A DNA stretch of 64,000 bases. Origin: Sulfitobacter sp. D7 (lineage in GTDB: Bacteria; Pseudomonadota; Alphaproteobacteria; Rhodobacterales; Rhodobacteraceae). Positions 1 through 8,125 of the stretch are shown here, one piece after another (the stretch's first letter is position 1; each line of letters opens with the position of its first letter). The DNA lies in NCBI RefSeq assembly GCF_003611275.1, contig NZ_CP020694.1:2604001-2668000 (forward strand). The letters run 5' to 3'. Position numbers and translations under genes: made by a program. The notes under the pieces are model-generated. The model saw nothing but the letters and a program-made list of their open reading frames with translations, searched no databases and had not been told where the DNA came from.

Positions 1-575
1 ACCGTCTTGAAATTAAAATAGCGTTTCGCGGCATAGGCGGCCTGCGCCATGTCCATCGTGAAATGCCCGCCCGCGGATAGAATGCCGATGTCGGGTTTGT
101 GGTAGTCGCCCATCCAATCCATATCCGCCATGATCGCCGTGTCGCCGGAATGATAGATCGTATGCCCCTCGCCCGAGATCATGAACCCCGTCTCCATCCC
201 GGTGTAGATCGGCCCGTTGTCGCCTTCCACGGATGAGGAATGCGAGGCCGGAACCATGGTGATCGCCACCTCGCCCGCGCGGATCGTCCCGCCTTTGTTA
301 AAGCCGGTGGTTTGTGCGACGCCTTTGCTTTCCAGCCAGCCCATCAGTTCGACCATCCCCGCCACCGGTGCATTGGTCCGGCTGGCGATGTCGGCGATGT
401 CAGCCGTGTGGTCGAAATGGCCGTGGGTGACGAGGATTTGAGTCGCGCCATTGATCGCTTCGGCATAATGCTGTTCGTCCAGCATCGGGTTGTCTTTGAG
501 CCAAGGGTCGATCAGCAGCACTTGATCTTCGATCTCGATGCGGAATGAGCCGTGGCCGAGCCAGATGATGTTCAT
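1..575 (-). CDS. UPF0173 metal-dependent hydrolase (partial, C-terminus off the window)
   Basis: The minus-strand reading frame starts at an ATG (573-575) and is open to base 1, so only about the first 191 residues are visible. The protein opens MNIIWLGHGSFRIE and has the metallo-beta-lactamase signature THGHFDH (His51, His53, Asp55, His56), followed by a SHSSS segment and HSGDTA, which supply later metal ligands. This is the UPF0173/YtkL layout, a single-domain cytoplasmic metal-dependent hydrolase of about 230 residues whose physiological substrate is not settled. It is divergent from gatCA across a gap of about 325 bp. The family call is firm; the function is not. Confidence 0.88.
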   Translation of the reverse strand, partial: MNIIWLGHGSFRIEIEDQVLLIDPWLKDNPMLDEQHYAEAINGATQILVTHGHFDHTADIADIASRTNAPVAGMVELMGWLESKGVAQTTGFNKGGTIRAGEVAITMVPASHSSSVEGDNGPIYTGMETGFMISGEGHTIYHSGDTAIMADMDWMGDYHKPDIGILSAGGHFTMDMAQAAYAAKRYFNFKT

Positions 576-683
576 GGGGGTCTCCTGAGTGATGTGGGTT
601 TTACGTCAGATTTGACCCTCCGAAGCGCGGAATCAAGTAAACGCCTCCGCATGCCACCAACCCGGAATCAAGGGCGCATGCCC

Positions 684-824
684 GCCGGGCAGCGCCAGAC
701 CGGCCCAACGGGCTGGCGCTTCTGCAAGCCGGACGCCATCCCGCCATCGCGCAATACCGCAGCAAACATAAATTGCCCAACTGCTTCGAAGCAGGCGCCA
801 TCCCCCGGTCTGGCGCTGCCCGGC
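684..824. repeat. 20-bp perfect inverted repeat in the gap before gatC
   Basis: The gap 576-900 has no convincing gene. It contains two perfectly complementary 20-base arms at 684-703 (gccgggcagcgccagaccgg) and 805-824, about 100 bp apart. The left arm also forms a small hairpin with 713-720 (agcgccag against ctggcgct). GC-rich intergenic inverted repeats of this kind can be REP-like or mobile palindromic elements; that label is inference, and no second copy is seen elsewhere in this window. The gatC promoter should lie between 825 and 890, but I cannot pick clear hexamers. Confidence 0.55.
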
Positions 825-900
825 TCCGCTTCGCCCCTCTCAAACCCTTGCGAGGCCCGCCCCCAAACGGTAGAGGAGCCTCAAAGAGATGGAGATGTTC

Positions 901-1188
901 ATGTCGATCGACGAAAACACCGCCGCACGCGTGGCGAAACTGGCCCGGATCAAGGTTGAACCCGAGGCGCTTCCGGCGCTGGCGGAAGAGTTCAACAACA
1001 TCCTCGGCTTTATCGAGCAGCTGTCCGAGGTGGATGTCGACGGCGTCGAGCCGATGACCTCCGTGACCCCGCAACGCCTGAAGCGGCGCGAGGATGTGGT
1101 CACCGATGGCGACCAGCAGGACCGCGTGCTGGCCAATGCCCCCGATGCCCGTGAAGGGTTCTTCGCCGTGCCGAAGGTGGTGGAATAA
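901..1188 (+). CDS. gatC: Asp-tRNA(Asn)/Glu-tRNA(Gln) amidotransferase subunit C
   Basis: This is the small subunit of the GatCAB amidotransferase, which converts misacylated Glu-tRNA(Gln) (and Asp-tRNA(Asn)) into the correct amidated form. The 95-residue product starts [20 protein letters not shown] and carries the C-subunit motif [11 protein letters not shown] and the [12 protein letters not shown] loop. An upstream in-frame ATG at 889 exists, but the one at 901 fits the family length and N-terminus better and has a purine-rich GAGATGGAGA stretch just ahead. The TAA stop shares one base with the gatA start codon, so the two genes are translationally coupled. Confidence 0.95.
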   Translation: MSIDENTAARVAKLARIKVEPEALPALAEEFNNILGFIEQLSEVDVDGVEPMTSVTPQRLKRREDVVTDGDQQDRVLANAPDAREGFFAVPKVVE

Positions 1189-2675
1189 TGACCGATCTGA
1201 ACAAACTGAGCCTTGCCGAAGCCCGCGACGCGCTGCGCAAGGGTGAGACCACCTCGAAAGACCTGACCGAAGCCTGCCTCAAAGCCATCGACGGCGCAGG
1301 CGCGCTGAACGCCTTTGTGCACCGCACCCCCGAGATCGCGATGGAACAAGCCGCCGAGGCTGACGCGCGCATCAAACAGGGCGACGCGCCTGCCATGTGC
1401 GGCCTGCCCATCGGCATCAAAGACCTCTTCTGCACCAAAGGCGTGCCAAGCCAAGCGGGCAGCCGCATCCTCGAAGGGTTCCTGCCCGAATATGAAAGCA
1501 CCGTCAGCCAAAAGCTGAAAGACAGCGGCGCGGTCATGCTAGGCAAGCTCAACATGGACGAATTCGCCATGGGCTCGTCGAACGAGACTTCCGTCTATGG
1601 CAACGCGGTGAATCCGTGGCGCCGCGCGGGTGACACGGCGGACCTGACACCGGGCGGCTCCTCGGGTGGCTCTGCCGCCGCCGTGGCGGCTGATCTGTGC
1701 CTCGCCGCGACCGGCACCGACACCGGCGGCTCGATCCGCCAGCCTGCGGCCTTTACCGGCACCGTGGGCATCAAGCCGACCTATGGCCGCTGCTCGCGTT
1801 GGGGCATCGTCGCATTCGCCTCAAGCCTCGACCAAGCCGGGCCGATGACCAAAACCGTGCGCGACGCCGCGATCATGCTGGAAGCCATGTGCGGCCATGA
1901 CGCCAAGGACAGCACCAGCGCCGATCTGGCCGTGCCGGACTTTGAGGCGGCCCTGACTGGCGACATCCGTGGCAAGAAAATCGGCATCCCGCGCGAATAC
2001 CGCATGGATGGCATGCCCGAAGAGATCGACAAGCTCTGGCAAGACGGCATCGCCATGATGAAGGACGCAGGCGCCGAGATCGTCGACATTTCGCTGCCGC
2101 ACACGAAATACGCCCTGCCCGCTTATTATGTCATCGCGCCTGCCGAAGCCTCCTCGAACCTCGCGCGCTATGACGGGGTGCGCTTTGGCCACCGCGCCAA
2201 GCTCGACCACGGCGACGGCATCACCGAGATGTACGAGAAAACCCGCGCCGAGGGCTTCGGCCACGAGGTGCAGCGCCGCGTCATGGTTGGCACCTATGTG
2301 CTCTCCGCAGGCTTCTACGACGCCTATTACAACCGCGCCCGCAAGGTCCGCACCCTGATCAAGAAAGACTTCGAAGACGTCTTTGCCCAAGGCATCGACA
2401 GCATCCTGACCCCAGCCACGCCTTCGGCCGCCTTTGGTCTGGGCGAGATGAAGGATGCCGATCCGGTGGCGATGTATCTCAACGACGTGTTCACCGTAAC
2501 GGTGAACCTTGCCGGTCTGCCCGGTGTCGCGCTGCCGACGGGGCAAAGCGCCACAGGCTTGCCGTTGGGTCTGCAACTGATCGGGCGCCCGTGGGAAGAG
2601 GCCGAGTTGCTGTCCTCCGCCTATGCGCTGGAGAAGGCGGCCGGTTTTGTGGCCAAGCCCGAGAAATGGTGGTAA
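1188..2675 (+). CDS. gatA: Asp-tRNA(Asn)/Glu-tRNA(Gln) amidotransferase subunit A
   Basis: This 495-residue amidase-signature enzyme is the glutaminase/ammonia-generating subunit of GatCAB. The Ser-cisSer-Lys triad is visible: Lys78 in PIGIKDLF, cis-Ser158 in the [12 protein letters not shown] segment and nucleophile Ser182 in [12 protein letters not shown]. The spacing of 24 between the serines matches GatA. The length is normal for the family. The start overlaps the gatC stop by one base; gatB is not in the next position, so the third subunit must be encoded elsewhere, as is common in alphaproteobacteria. Downstream is a lipoprotein gene 37 bp away on the same strand. Confidence 0.97.
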   Translation: MTDLNKLSLAEARDALRKGETTSKDLTEACLKAIDGAGALNAFVHRTPEIAMEQAAEADARIKQGDAPAMCGLPIGIKDLFCTKGVPSQAGSRILEGFLPEYESTVSQKLKDSGAVMLGKLNMDEFAMGSSNETSVYGNAVNPWRRAGDTADLTPGGSSGGSAAAVAADLCLAATGTDTGGSIRQPAAFTGTVGIKPTYGRCSRWGIVAFASSLDQAGPMTKTVRDAAIMLEAMCGHDAKDSTSADLAVPDFEAALTGDIRGKKIGIPREYRMDGMPEEIDKLWQDGIAMMKDAGAEIVDISLPHTKYALPAYYVIAPAEASSNLARYDGVRFGHRAKLDHGDGITEMYEKTRAEGFGHEVQRRVMVGTYVLSAGFYDAYYNRARKVRTLIKKDFEDVFAQGIDSILTPATPSAAFGLGEMKDADPVAMYLNDVFTVTVNLAGLPGVALPTGQSATGLPLGLQLIGRPWEEAELLSSAYALEKAAGFVAKPEKWW

Positions 2676-2712
2676 GCCGCAGCGCGGTGAATAAGAGGCG
2701 AGAGCGGGTCAG

Positions 2713-3468
2713 ATGATCACACGGACACTTCTAGCGATGACAGCAGGCGGTCTTTTGGCAGCCTGCCAACCGGCGATCCCCGATTCCGGGAACATCAACA
2801 GCGGGCGCGGCGTCGGCTTTGGCGACAGCAATTTCGAAGCCGAGCAGCGCGCACGCGATGCGGCGCTGGCGGGCGACGGCAGCTTCACCTCTGACGTTAC
2901 CGCCCAGCCGTTAGATGACGGCTCCCCCGAAGCGACGGCGGCGGAAACCGCCCGCGTTCTGGCGGCGACCCGTCCGGGCGGGGCAAGCAACGGTCTGGGC
3001 AATGACGCCGCGACCAACTCGGGCGTTTCCCCGGTGAACGCCAGCCCGTCGAACCCGCCCCCCGCCGCGGTCAACGCCGTTGGCATCTCGAACGAGAACA
3101 ACTTTGACGCGGTGTCGGGCCAGCGCAGCATTCAAGACGACGCGGCCCGCGTGGCCGCCAACCGCGCCCAATATCAGGTGGTTCAGCCCGAAGCACTGCC
3201 CGAGCGTCGGAACGTCGGCCCGAACATCGTCGCCTATGCGCTGCAATCCAACCAATCGGTCGGTCAGCAGGTCTATAGCCGTATCGGCTTTAACAAGGCC
3301 CGCAAGTTTGAACGTGCCTGCGCGCAGTACAGCCACGCCGACCAAGCGCAGATTGCTTTCCTTGAGGCCGGTGGCCCCGAAAAGGACCGCGAGGGCATGG
3401 ACCCCGATGGCGATGGCTTCGCCTGCAACTGGGATCCCACTCCCTTCCGCCGGGCTGCGCAGGGCTGA
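2713..3468 (+). CDS. Lipoprotein with C-terminal Excalibur-like calcium-binding motif
   Basis: The 251-residue product has a lipoprotein signal (MITRTLLAMTAGGLLAAC) with lipobox Leu-Ala-Ala-Cys at residue 18. A long Ala/Asn/Asp/Pro-rich, probably disordered, middle follows. The C-terminal 60 residues contain a conserved-looking block ending MDPDGDGFACNWDPTPFR, which matches the D-x-D-x-DG-x-x-C core of Excalibur-type domains found on extracellular proteins. It would sit in the outer membrane or face the periplasm. The muramoyl-amidase gene starts 3 bp after its stop, so a cell-wall role is a reasonable inference. The specific function is unknown. Confidence 0.75.
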   Translation: MITRTLLAMTAGGLLAACQPAIPDSGNINSGRGVGFGDSNFEAEQRARDAALAGDGSFTSDVTAQPLDDGSPEATAAETARVLAATRPGGASNGLGNDAATNSGVSPVNASPSNPPPAAVNAVGISNENNFDAVSGQRSIQDDAARVAANRAQYQVVQPEALPERRNVGPNIVAYALQSNQSVGQQVYSRIGFNKARKFERACAQYSHADQAQIAFLEAGGPEKDREGMDPDGDGFACNWDPTPFRRAAQG

Positions 3469-3471
3469 TAG

Positions 3472-4161
3472 ATGCCTGTCGCGCCTGACGTGACGGCGCA
3501 TCCCTCGCCTAATTGCGGCCCGCGACGCGGCGGGCTGCGGCCCCGGCTTATCGTCCTCCACCACACGGCCATGACCAGCGCCCAAGCCGCGCTGGATCGC
3601 CTCTGCGACCCCTCTGCGGCTGTCTCTGCGCATTATCTGATCTGTGGCAACGGGCGCATCCTGCAATTGGTTAAAGAAGACCAGCGCGCTTGGCACGCGG
3701 GCGTCGGCGAATGGGCGGGTCAGGACGACATCAACTCCCGCTCCATCGGGATCGAGTTGGACAACCGCGGCGATCACCCCTTCTCAGAACCACAGATGCG
3801 CGCGCTCGAAGCCCTCCTGCCCGGCATCATGGAGCGTCACGGCATCCCGCCCGACGGGATAATCGGCCACTCCTGCATGGCACCGGGCCGAAAGGTCGAC
3901 CCCGGCCCCCGATTCGATTGGGCACGGCTGGCGCGGCGGGGGCTGGCCTTGTCTGCGGGCGACGGCGTTGCGCCAAAGACCGCCACAGCCGACACCTTCC
4001 GCGACGCCGCGCAAGCTGCAGGCTTCACCGCGCCCTGCGATGATGCCACGCTGCTAGAGACCGTGCGGATGCGTTTCCGTCCCCACGGGCGCGGCCCTCT
4101 CACCCCCGCAGACCTTGCCGCCCTGCCCGCCCCCATTGACGCGCCACGCGGCGGCGTCTAG
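3472..4161 (+). CDS. N-acetylmuramoyl-L-alanine amidase (Amidase_2 type)
   Basis: The 229-residue enzyme has the Amidase_2/PGRP core: LIVLHHTAM (zinc ligand His30), SIGIELDN (Glu95), then IIGHSCMAPGRKVDPG giving zinc ligands His133 and Asp143 and catalytic Lys141. It would cleave the amide between N-acetylmuramic acid and the stem peptide. No signal peptide is evident at the N-terminus (MPVAPDVTAHPSPNCGP), so it may act in the cytoplasm on recycled anhydromuropeptides, or be exported by another route. The C-terminal 70 residues look like a small extra helical domain. Its 3' end carries the probable rnpB promoter. Confidence 0.9.
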   Translation: MPVAPDVTAHPSPNCGPRRGGLRPRLIVLHHTAMTSAQAALDRLCDPSAAVSAHYLICGNGRILQLVKEDQRAWHAGVGEWAGQDDINSRSIGIELDNRGDHPFSEPQMRALEALLPGIMERHGIPPDGIIGHSCMAPGRKVDPGPRFDWARLARRGLALSAGDGVAPKTATADTFRDAAQAAGFTAPCDDATLLETVRMRFRPHGRGPLTPADLAALPAPIDAPRGGV

Positions 4162-4164
4162 GGC
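4136..4164 (+). promoter_or_regulatory. Probable rnpB promoter inside the amidase 3' end
   Basis: A TTGACG hexamer at 4136-4141 is followed after exactly 17 bases by TAGGGC at 4159-4164, which contains the amidase stop codon. Transcription would start near 4169-4171, exactly where the 5' strand of the RNase P RNA P1 helix begins. The -10 match is only partial, but the geometry and the fit to the RNA end are good. Confidence 0.6.
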
Positions 4165-4166
4165 GG

Positions 4167-4653
4167 GGATGCGCGGAAGGCTGGATGGCCGCTGCGTCGA
4201 CTCGCGTCGCATGACCGACGACCACTCCCGTCACACGCATGTGTGACATCCGTGGCGTCGCTTTTGCGGGGCAAAAGCGACGTAGAGGAAAGTCCGGACT
4301 CCAAGAAGAAACGGTGCCGGGTAACGCCCGGGCGGGGCAACCCGACGGAAAGCGCCACAGAAATGAAACCGCCCCTTGGTCCGGCTTGCCGGAACCCCAA
4401 GGGGTAAGGGTGAAACGGTGGGGTAAGAGCCCACCGCGGGGCTGGCAACAGCTCTGGCACGGCAAGCCCCACCGGGAGCAATGCCAAATAGGGACCGCGC
4501 GCCGTTGATCTTCGGGTCAAAGGCGGGGCTCTTCTGCCCCAGCAGGTCCGGGTTGGCAGCTATAGCTGCATCGGCAACGGTGCAGTCAGAGGAATGGTCA
4601 TCGCCTGTTTTCGGACAGGTACAAAATCCGGCTTATAGGCCTTCCGCGCATAT
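4167..4653 (+). ncRNA. rnpB: RNase P RNA (class A)
   Basis: This is the catalytic RNA that trims tRNA 5' leaders. It contains the hallmark conserved blocks in order: GAGGAAAGTCCGGACTCC near 4285, CAGAAATGAAAC-type sequence near 4360, GGTAAGAGCCCACCGC near 4422, and AGAGGAATGGTC near 4588 followed by ACAAAATCCGGCTTAT at 4621. Terminal helix P1 is explicit: 4169-4181 (atgcgcggaaggc) pairs perfectly with 4639-4651. The ends given here are P1 plus two bases on each side and are approximate. A strong hairpin terminator follows immediately. Confidence 0.95.
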
Positions 4654-4654
4654 T

Positions 4655-4686
4655 CCTGCCCTTTCAGGTCCGAAAGGCAGGTTTTT
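4655..4686 (+). terminator. Rho-independent terminator of rnpB
   Basis: The arms cctgccctttc and gaaaggcagg pair with one bulged C around a 6-base loop and are followed directly by TTTTT at 4682-4686. Confidence 0.85.
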
Positions 4687-4729
4687 CGACGAAACCGGCG
4701 TCTTTCGGCATCGGACGGGCAAATAGCGG

Positions 4730-4757
4730 TTGACTCGGGCGCGGGTCTGACTAGAAC
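4730..4757 (+). promoter_or_regulatory. Probable rpmG promoter
   Basis: TTGACT at 4730-4735 and TAGAAC at 4752-4757 are separated by 16 bases, about 55 bp before the rpmG start codon. This is the best sigma-70-like pair in the rnpB-rpmG gap. Confidence 0.55.
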
Positions 4758-4810
4758 CCGAAATTCAGAATTCACGCACGCCTGCGCGGCCGTGCAGCAG
4801 GAGAAGACAC

Positions 4811-4978
4811 ATGGCGAAGCCAACCACGATCAAGATCCGCCTGAACTCGTCCGCGGGCACAGGCCATTTCTACGTGACCAAGAAGAACGCACGCACCATG
4901 ACCGAGAAGATGGTCATCAAAAAGTACGACCCCGTTGCGCGCAAGCACGTCGAATACAAAGAAGGCAAGATCAAGTAA
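4811..4978 (+). CDS. rpmG: 50S ribosomal protein L33
   Basis: This 55-residue large-subunit ribosomal protein begins [20 protein letters not shown] and ends with a lysine-rich VEYKEGKIK tail, the usual length and shape of proteobacterial L33. It lacks the CxxC zinc pairs of the zinc-binding L33 form, so it is the zinc-independent type. The start is supported by a GCAGGAGAAG Shine-Dalgarno stretch ahead of the ATG. It appears monocistronic, between its own promoter and a strong terminator. Confidence 0.96.
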   Translation: MAKPTTIKIRLNSSAGTGHFYVTKKNARTMTEKMVIKKYDPVARKHVEYKEGKIK

Positions 4979-5001
4979 GATCGCCTGCTTTGAACGGTTT
5001 C

Positions 5002-5032
5002 AAAAGGCCACGCGGTTTGCGCGTGGCCTTTT
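5002..5032 (+). terminator. Rho-independent terminator of rpmG
   Basis: The arms aaaaggccacgcg and cgcgtggcctttt are perfectly complementary around a short loop and end in a T run. The A/T flanks make it symmetrical, so it could also stop minus-strand transcripts coming from 5126. Confidence 0.88.
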
Positions 5033-5125
5033 GCGTTGTGGAGCCGGGTAAGGCGAGCTTAGCGCAGCTTTAACCGACCTAAGCCGCCGGGCAGCGGCAG
5101 GCCGTCAATCGCACCCCTTTCCCGC

Positions 5126-5533
5126 TCAGGGCGCCTGCACCACCCATTGTCGCGAAGATGGGACGCGCCGATAGCGCAGGCACCCCACCGCCCCGTCGAA
5201 ATGCAGCCGCTCCCGCCCAGAGGCGACCGTTTTCTCTTGAGGCACCTCAAAAGTCGCGCAGACAGCGAGGCTCTCAGCCCCTCGCGCCACCTCATAGGCG
5301 GCGCCGGTCAGCGGATCGTGGAGGCTCTGCTCTGTGCTGCGACAGGCGCGAGAGAACGCCGCCTGCTCTGCAGTCTCGCAAATAAGCGCATCGGCGAGGT
5401 GCCGCAGGTCTGCCAGACGGGTCAGGTCACGGCTTTCGGCGCGCGCATGACCCGGCCCGCCGACCACGGCGAAACCGGCCAGCAGCGCGGCCAAGACCAC
5501 AGCCACGGCACCGCCAAAGAACAGCCGGTTCAC
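5126..5533 (-). CDS. Hypothetical membrane-anchored periplasmic protein
   Basis: I do not recognise this 135-residue protein. It starts MNRLFFGGAVAVVLAALLAG, an uncleaved anchor or signal peptide, and continues as a soluble part with three cysteines (ICETAEQ, RACRST and SLAVCATF) and a fourth near the C-terminus (VGCLRYRR), which could form disulfides in the periplasm. Its start overlaps the stop of the upstream DUF5671-like gene by 4 bases (ATGA), so the two are coupled and probably act together. No catalytic motif is visible. Confidence 0.6.
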   Translation of the reverse strand: MNRLFFGGAVAVVLAALLAGFAVVGGPGHARAESRDLTRLADLRHLADALICETAEQAAFSRACRSTEQSLHDPLTGAAYEVARGAESLAVCATFEVPQEKTVASGRERLHFDGAVGCLRYRRVPSSRQWVVQAP

Positions 5534-6150
5534 CCGGGCACCCCCTGCCGCCCATCGCGGCGGTAATAGCCAAAGATGCCCCCGGCGATTCCTGCCACCA
5601 CCAGCGCCTTCAGCGCGAATTGCACTGTCAGATCACCACTGAGGAAGGCATAGATCACCGCCACCAGATCGCCCAACAGGACTGCAGCGGCGAAAAGCAG
5701 GGTCACGTAGGTCATCCAACTGCGAATGGCCGAGCGCGCCAGCGCCGGATCAGCGGCCAACCGCCTGTTTTCGCGCGTGGCCAGCCACAGGTACAGCGGC
5801 AACGTCACGATCAGCACCGCCATGGCCCAGCGGATGCGATAGGTCGCCCCGCTGCCCTCCGACGAGAGGAAGTGATCGATCAAAGCATGCAGCAGGCCCA
5901 CCAGATACCCCGCGCCAAAAAGCAGCGCCCCGAACATCAGCGCATAGACAAAAAAATCCCGCGCCGTGACCACGGGTCGCGGACGTGGCACCGGCGGGGC
6001 AAAGGGCACATCCGCCCAGCCTTCCAATGCGTCGCTGACCTCTTGCGCTGACCAGCCCGCTTGGCCCAACACTGCGGCGATCTCAACGCGGCTTTTGCCT
6101 GCGCTGAGCGCATCCCGCACGAATTGCGCCAAATCCCTATTGCCTGCCAT
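5530..6150 (-). CDS. DUF5671-like integral membrane protein
   Basis: The 206-residue protein has a soluble N-terminal 65 residues (ARNDLAQF-type helix: NRDLAQFVRDALSAGKSR, then VLGQAGWSAQEVSDALEGW, a small UBA-like helical segment) followed by four predicted membrane helices starting at VTARDFFVYALMFGALL. The helical head plus DFFVYAL membrane segment is typical of DUF5671 proteins, whose function is unknown. It is the first gene of a pair with the small anchored protein at 5126 and lies 3 bp downstream of tadA on the same strand. Confidence 0.7.
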   Translation of the reverse strand: MAGNRDLAQFVRDALSAGKSRVEIAAVLGQAGWSAQEVSDALEGWADVPFAPPVPRPRPVVTARDFFVYALMFGALLFGAGYLVGLLHALIDHFLSSEGSGATYRIRWAMAVLIVTLPLYLWLATRENRRLAADPALARSAIRSWMTYVTLLFAAAVLLGDLVAVIYAFLSGDLTVQFALKALVVAGIAGGIFGYYRRDGRQGVPG

Positions 6151-6153
6151 GGG

Positions 6154-6609
6154 TTACCCCCCTCTTTTGGCTTGGAAAAATGCAGTTAAAAGCTGCTCTG
6201 AGTCCCGCGCGGCGATGCCGTCAAAGACCTGCGGTGCGTGATGGCACTGGGGATGCGAGAACACCCGCGCGCCCTGCGCTACGCCGCCTGATTTGGGGTC
6301 TGCCGCACCATAAAACAAGCGCTCCAGCCGCGCGGCAGCAATGGCCCCGGCGCACATCGCGCAGGGCTCCAACGTGACGTAGAGCGCGTGACCGATCAGC
6401 CGTTCTGAGCCAACAGCCGCACAGGCCGCACGCAGGGCCAGCATCTCGGCATGGGCGGTGGGATCGTTGCGCGCGCGGGTTTCGTTGCCTGCCGTCGCGA
6501 CGATCTGCCCTTCGGGTGAGACGACAACCGCCCCCACCGGCACCTCGCCACGCGCGGCAGCGGCGCGGGCCTCGGCCAGCGCCTGACCCATATATGAGCG
6601 AAACTCCAT
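6154..6609 (-). CDS. tadA: tRNA-specific adenosine deaminase
   Basis: TadA deaminates the wobble A34 of tRNA-Arg(ACG) to inosine. The 152-residue sequence has the zinc deaminase motif: HAE with His53 and Glu55 in PTAHAEM, and PCAMC with Cys83 and Cys86. The ATG at 6607-6609 was chosen because MEFRSYMGQALAEARAAA aligns with the family start; the open frame extends further upstream but would overlap the divergent rluB gene. It is divergent from rluB across 62 bp, which must hold both promoters, and may be co-transcribed with the DUF5671-like gene. Confidence 0.95.
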   Translation of the reverse strand: MEFRSYMGQALAEARAAAARGEVPVGAVVVSPEGQIVATAGNETRARNDPTAHAEMLALRAACAAVGSERLIGHALYVTLEPCAMCAGAIAAARLERLFYGAADPKSGGVAQGARVFSHPQCHHAPQVFDGIAARDSEQLLTAFFQAKRGG

Positions 6610-6671
6610 TCCGTCACATGGCCGCAAACGCCACCCTTTCGCAAGCCCGTGAAACAGGGTAAGCGCAGTGT

Positions 6672-7778
6672 ATGAACGCAAAAACGCCCCCCTCCGGCTC
6701 CGGCCCGCAAAACACCGACACCGATGCTGACGCCAGCACATCCAAGGGCGACCGCATCGCCAAGGTGCTGTCGCGCGCCGGTATTGCCTCGCGCCGCGAG
6801 GCCGAGCGCATGATCGAAGCGGGCCGCGTGCGCGTGAACGGAGAGCAGATCACCTCGCCCGCGCTGAACGTCACACCTGAGGATAAGATCACCGTCGACA
6901 ACACCCCCGTCGGCGCGCCCGAGCCGCCGCGCATCTGGCTTTATCACAAGCCCACCGGGCTGGTGACGACAAACTCTGACGAGAAGGGCCGCGAAACGAT
7001 CTTTGATGCCCTGCCCGAGGACATGCCCCGCGTGATGACCGTAGGCCGGCTTGACCTCAATTCCGAAGGGCTTTTGCTGCTGACCAACGATGGCGGCGTG
7101 AAACGCAAACTGGAACTGCCCAGCACCGGCTGGCTGCGCCGCTACCGCGCGCGGGTGAATGGCCGCCCCACGGATGAAATGCTGGAGCCTCTGCGCCGCG
7201 GCATCACCGTGGAGGGCGAAAATTTCCAGCCGATGGACGTGACATTGGACCGCCAGCAAGGCGCGAACGCCTGGCTGACCATCGGCCTGCGCGAAGGCCG
7301 CAACCGCGAGATTCGCCGCGCGATGGAGGCCGTGGGACTGACTGTGAACCGACTGATCCGCATCTCTTACGGCCCGTTCCAATTGGGCGAGCTGAAGATC
7401 GGCGAGGTGGAAGAACTGCGTCGCAAGGTCGTGCGCGATCAACTGGGCCTTGAGTTGGAAGACCCCAGCGGCACCGCTGTGAAAAAGCCCACGGGTCTAC
7501 GCCGCCCGCCACGCCGCAAACCCGGCGGCTTCGGGGGCGCGGGCCAGCCCGGTCTGCCCGTACAACCCGGCGAAGATGACGAACCGCCGCCCCGCCGTGG
7601 TGGCGGCAAGGCGAAGAATGCACCGCGTGGCAAGGCAGCCCAAGGCAGGCCCAGTGGTAAATCCAGTGGTAAACCCAGCGGCAAACCGGGGGCGCGTCCC
7701 GCAGGGCGCCCCAGTGCGAAGCCGGACGGCAAACCGGGGCCAAAGCCCGGTGGCCGGGGGCCAAAACCCCGCCGCTGA
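6672..7778 (+). CDS. rluB: 23S rRNA pseudouridine synthase, RluB/RsuA family, with long basic tail
   Basis: The enzyme isomerises uridine in rRNA. Residues 27-75 form an S4 RNA-binding domain (RIAKVLSRAGIASRREAERM), and the catalytic domain carries Asp128 in VGRLDLNSEGLLLLTNDG. Further family blocks are REGRNREIRRAMEAVGL and RISYGPFQLG. After about residue 260 the protein ends in an unusual 110-residue Pro/Lys/Gly/Arg-rich tail with repeated SGKPSGKPG and RPxG units, likely disordered and RNA-binding. RluB targets position 2605 in E. coli; the exact target here is assumed by homology. Confidence 0.92.
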   Translation: MNAKTPPSGSGPQNTDTDADASTSKGDRIAKVLSRAGIASRREAERMIEAGRVRVNGEQITSPALNVTPEDKITVDNTPVGAPEPPRIWLYHKPTGLVTTNSDEKGRETIFDALPEDMPRVMTVGRLDLNSEGLLLLTNDGGVKRKLELPSTGWLRRYRARVNGRPTDEMLEPLRRGITVEGENFQPMDVTLDRQQGANAWLTIGLREGRNREIRRAMEAVGLTVNRLIRISYGPFQLGELKIGEVEELRRKVVRDQLGLELEDPSGTAVKKPTGLRRPPRRKPGGFGGAGQPGLPVQPGEDDEPPPRRGGGKAKNAPRGKAAQGRPSGKSSGKPSGKPGARPAGRPSAKPDGKPGPKPGGRGPKPRR

Positions 7779-7891
7779 CCGGCGCTGCCCCAAGTTGCCC
7801 TGCGCGTTTCCGGAACGCTGCCGACCTGCGTGCGTTGAATAGAGAACGGCAGGGCAAGATCAGCGCGAAACCGCTGGCAGAAAAGGGCAAT

Positions 7892-8122
7892 ATGTTGCGA
7901 ATAGTGATGTTTTTGGTGGCCTTGGCCGCGCTCGTGGTTATCATCCTCGGCGCGGCCTCGCTCTTGGGGCGCGCGGCTGACAGTGCCGGCACGGCGCTGC
8001 GCCCGATCTGGGGCGGCGAGAGGGGGAACATGATGGCGCCAACGACCTTTCAGAAAATCGCCTTTGGGGCGTTGCTGGTTTTGCTGCTTGGGCTGACCAG
8101 CGGTTTTCTCGGGGGGCTTTGA
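7892..8122 (+). CDS. Small two-helix membrane protein, first gene of the TelA/XpaC cluster
   Basis: The 76-residue product has two hydrophobic segments: LRIVMFLVALAALVVIILG at the N-terminus and IAFGALLVLLLGLTSGFL at the C-terminus. I chose the ATG at 7892, preceded by AAAAGGG, over an upstream in-frame TTG at 7835 because the protein then starts directly with a membrane helix. The xpaC-like gene begins 3 bp after its stop, so it belongs to that operon. No family is recognised; similar small membrane proteins accompany XpaC/TelA genes in related bacteria. Confidence 0.65.
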   Translation: MLRIVMFLVALAALVVIILGAASLLGRAADSAGTALRPIWGGERGNMMAPTTFQKIAFGALLVLLLGLTSGFLGGL

Positions 8123-8125
8123 TCC

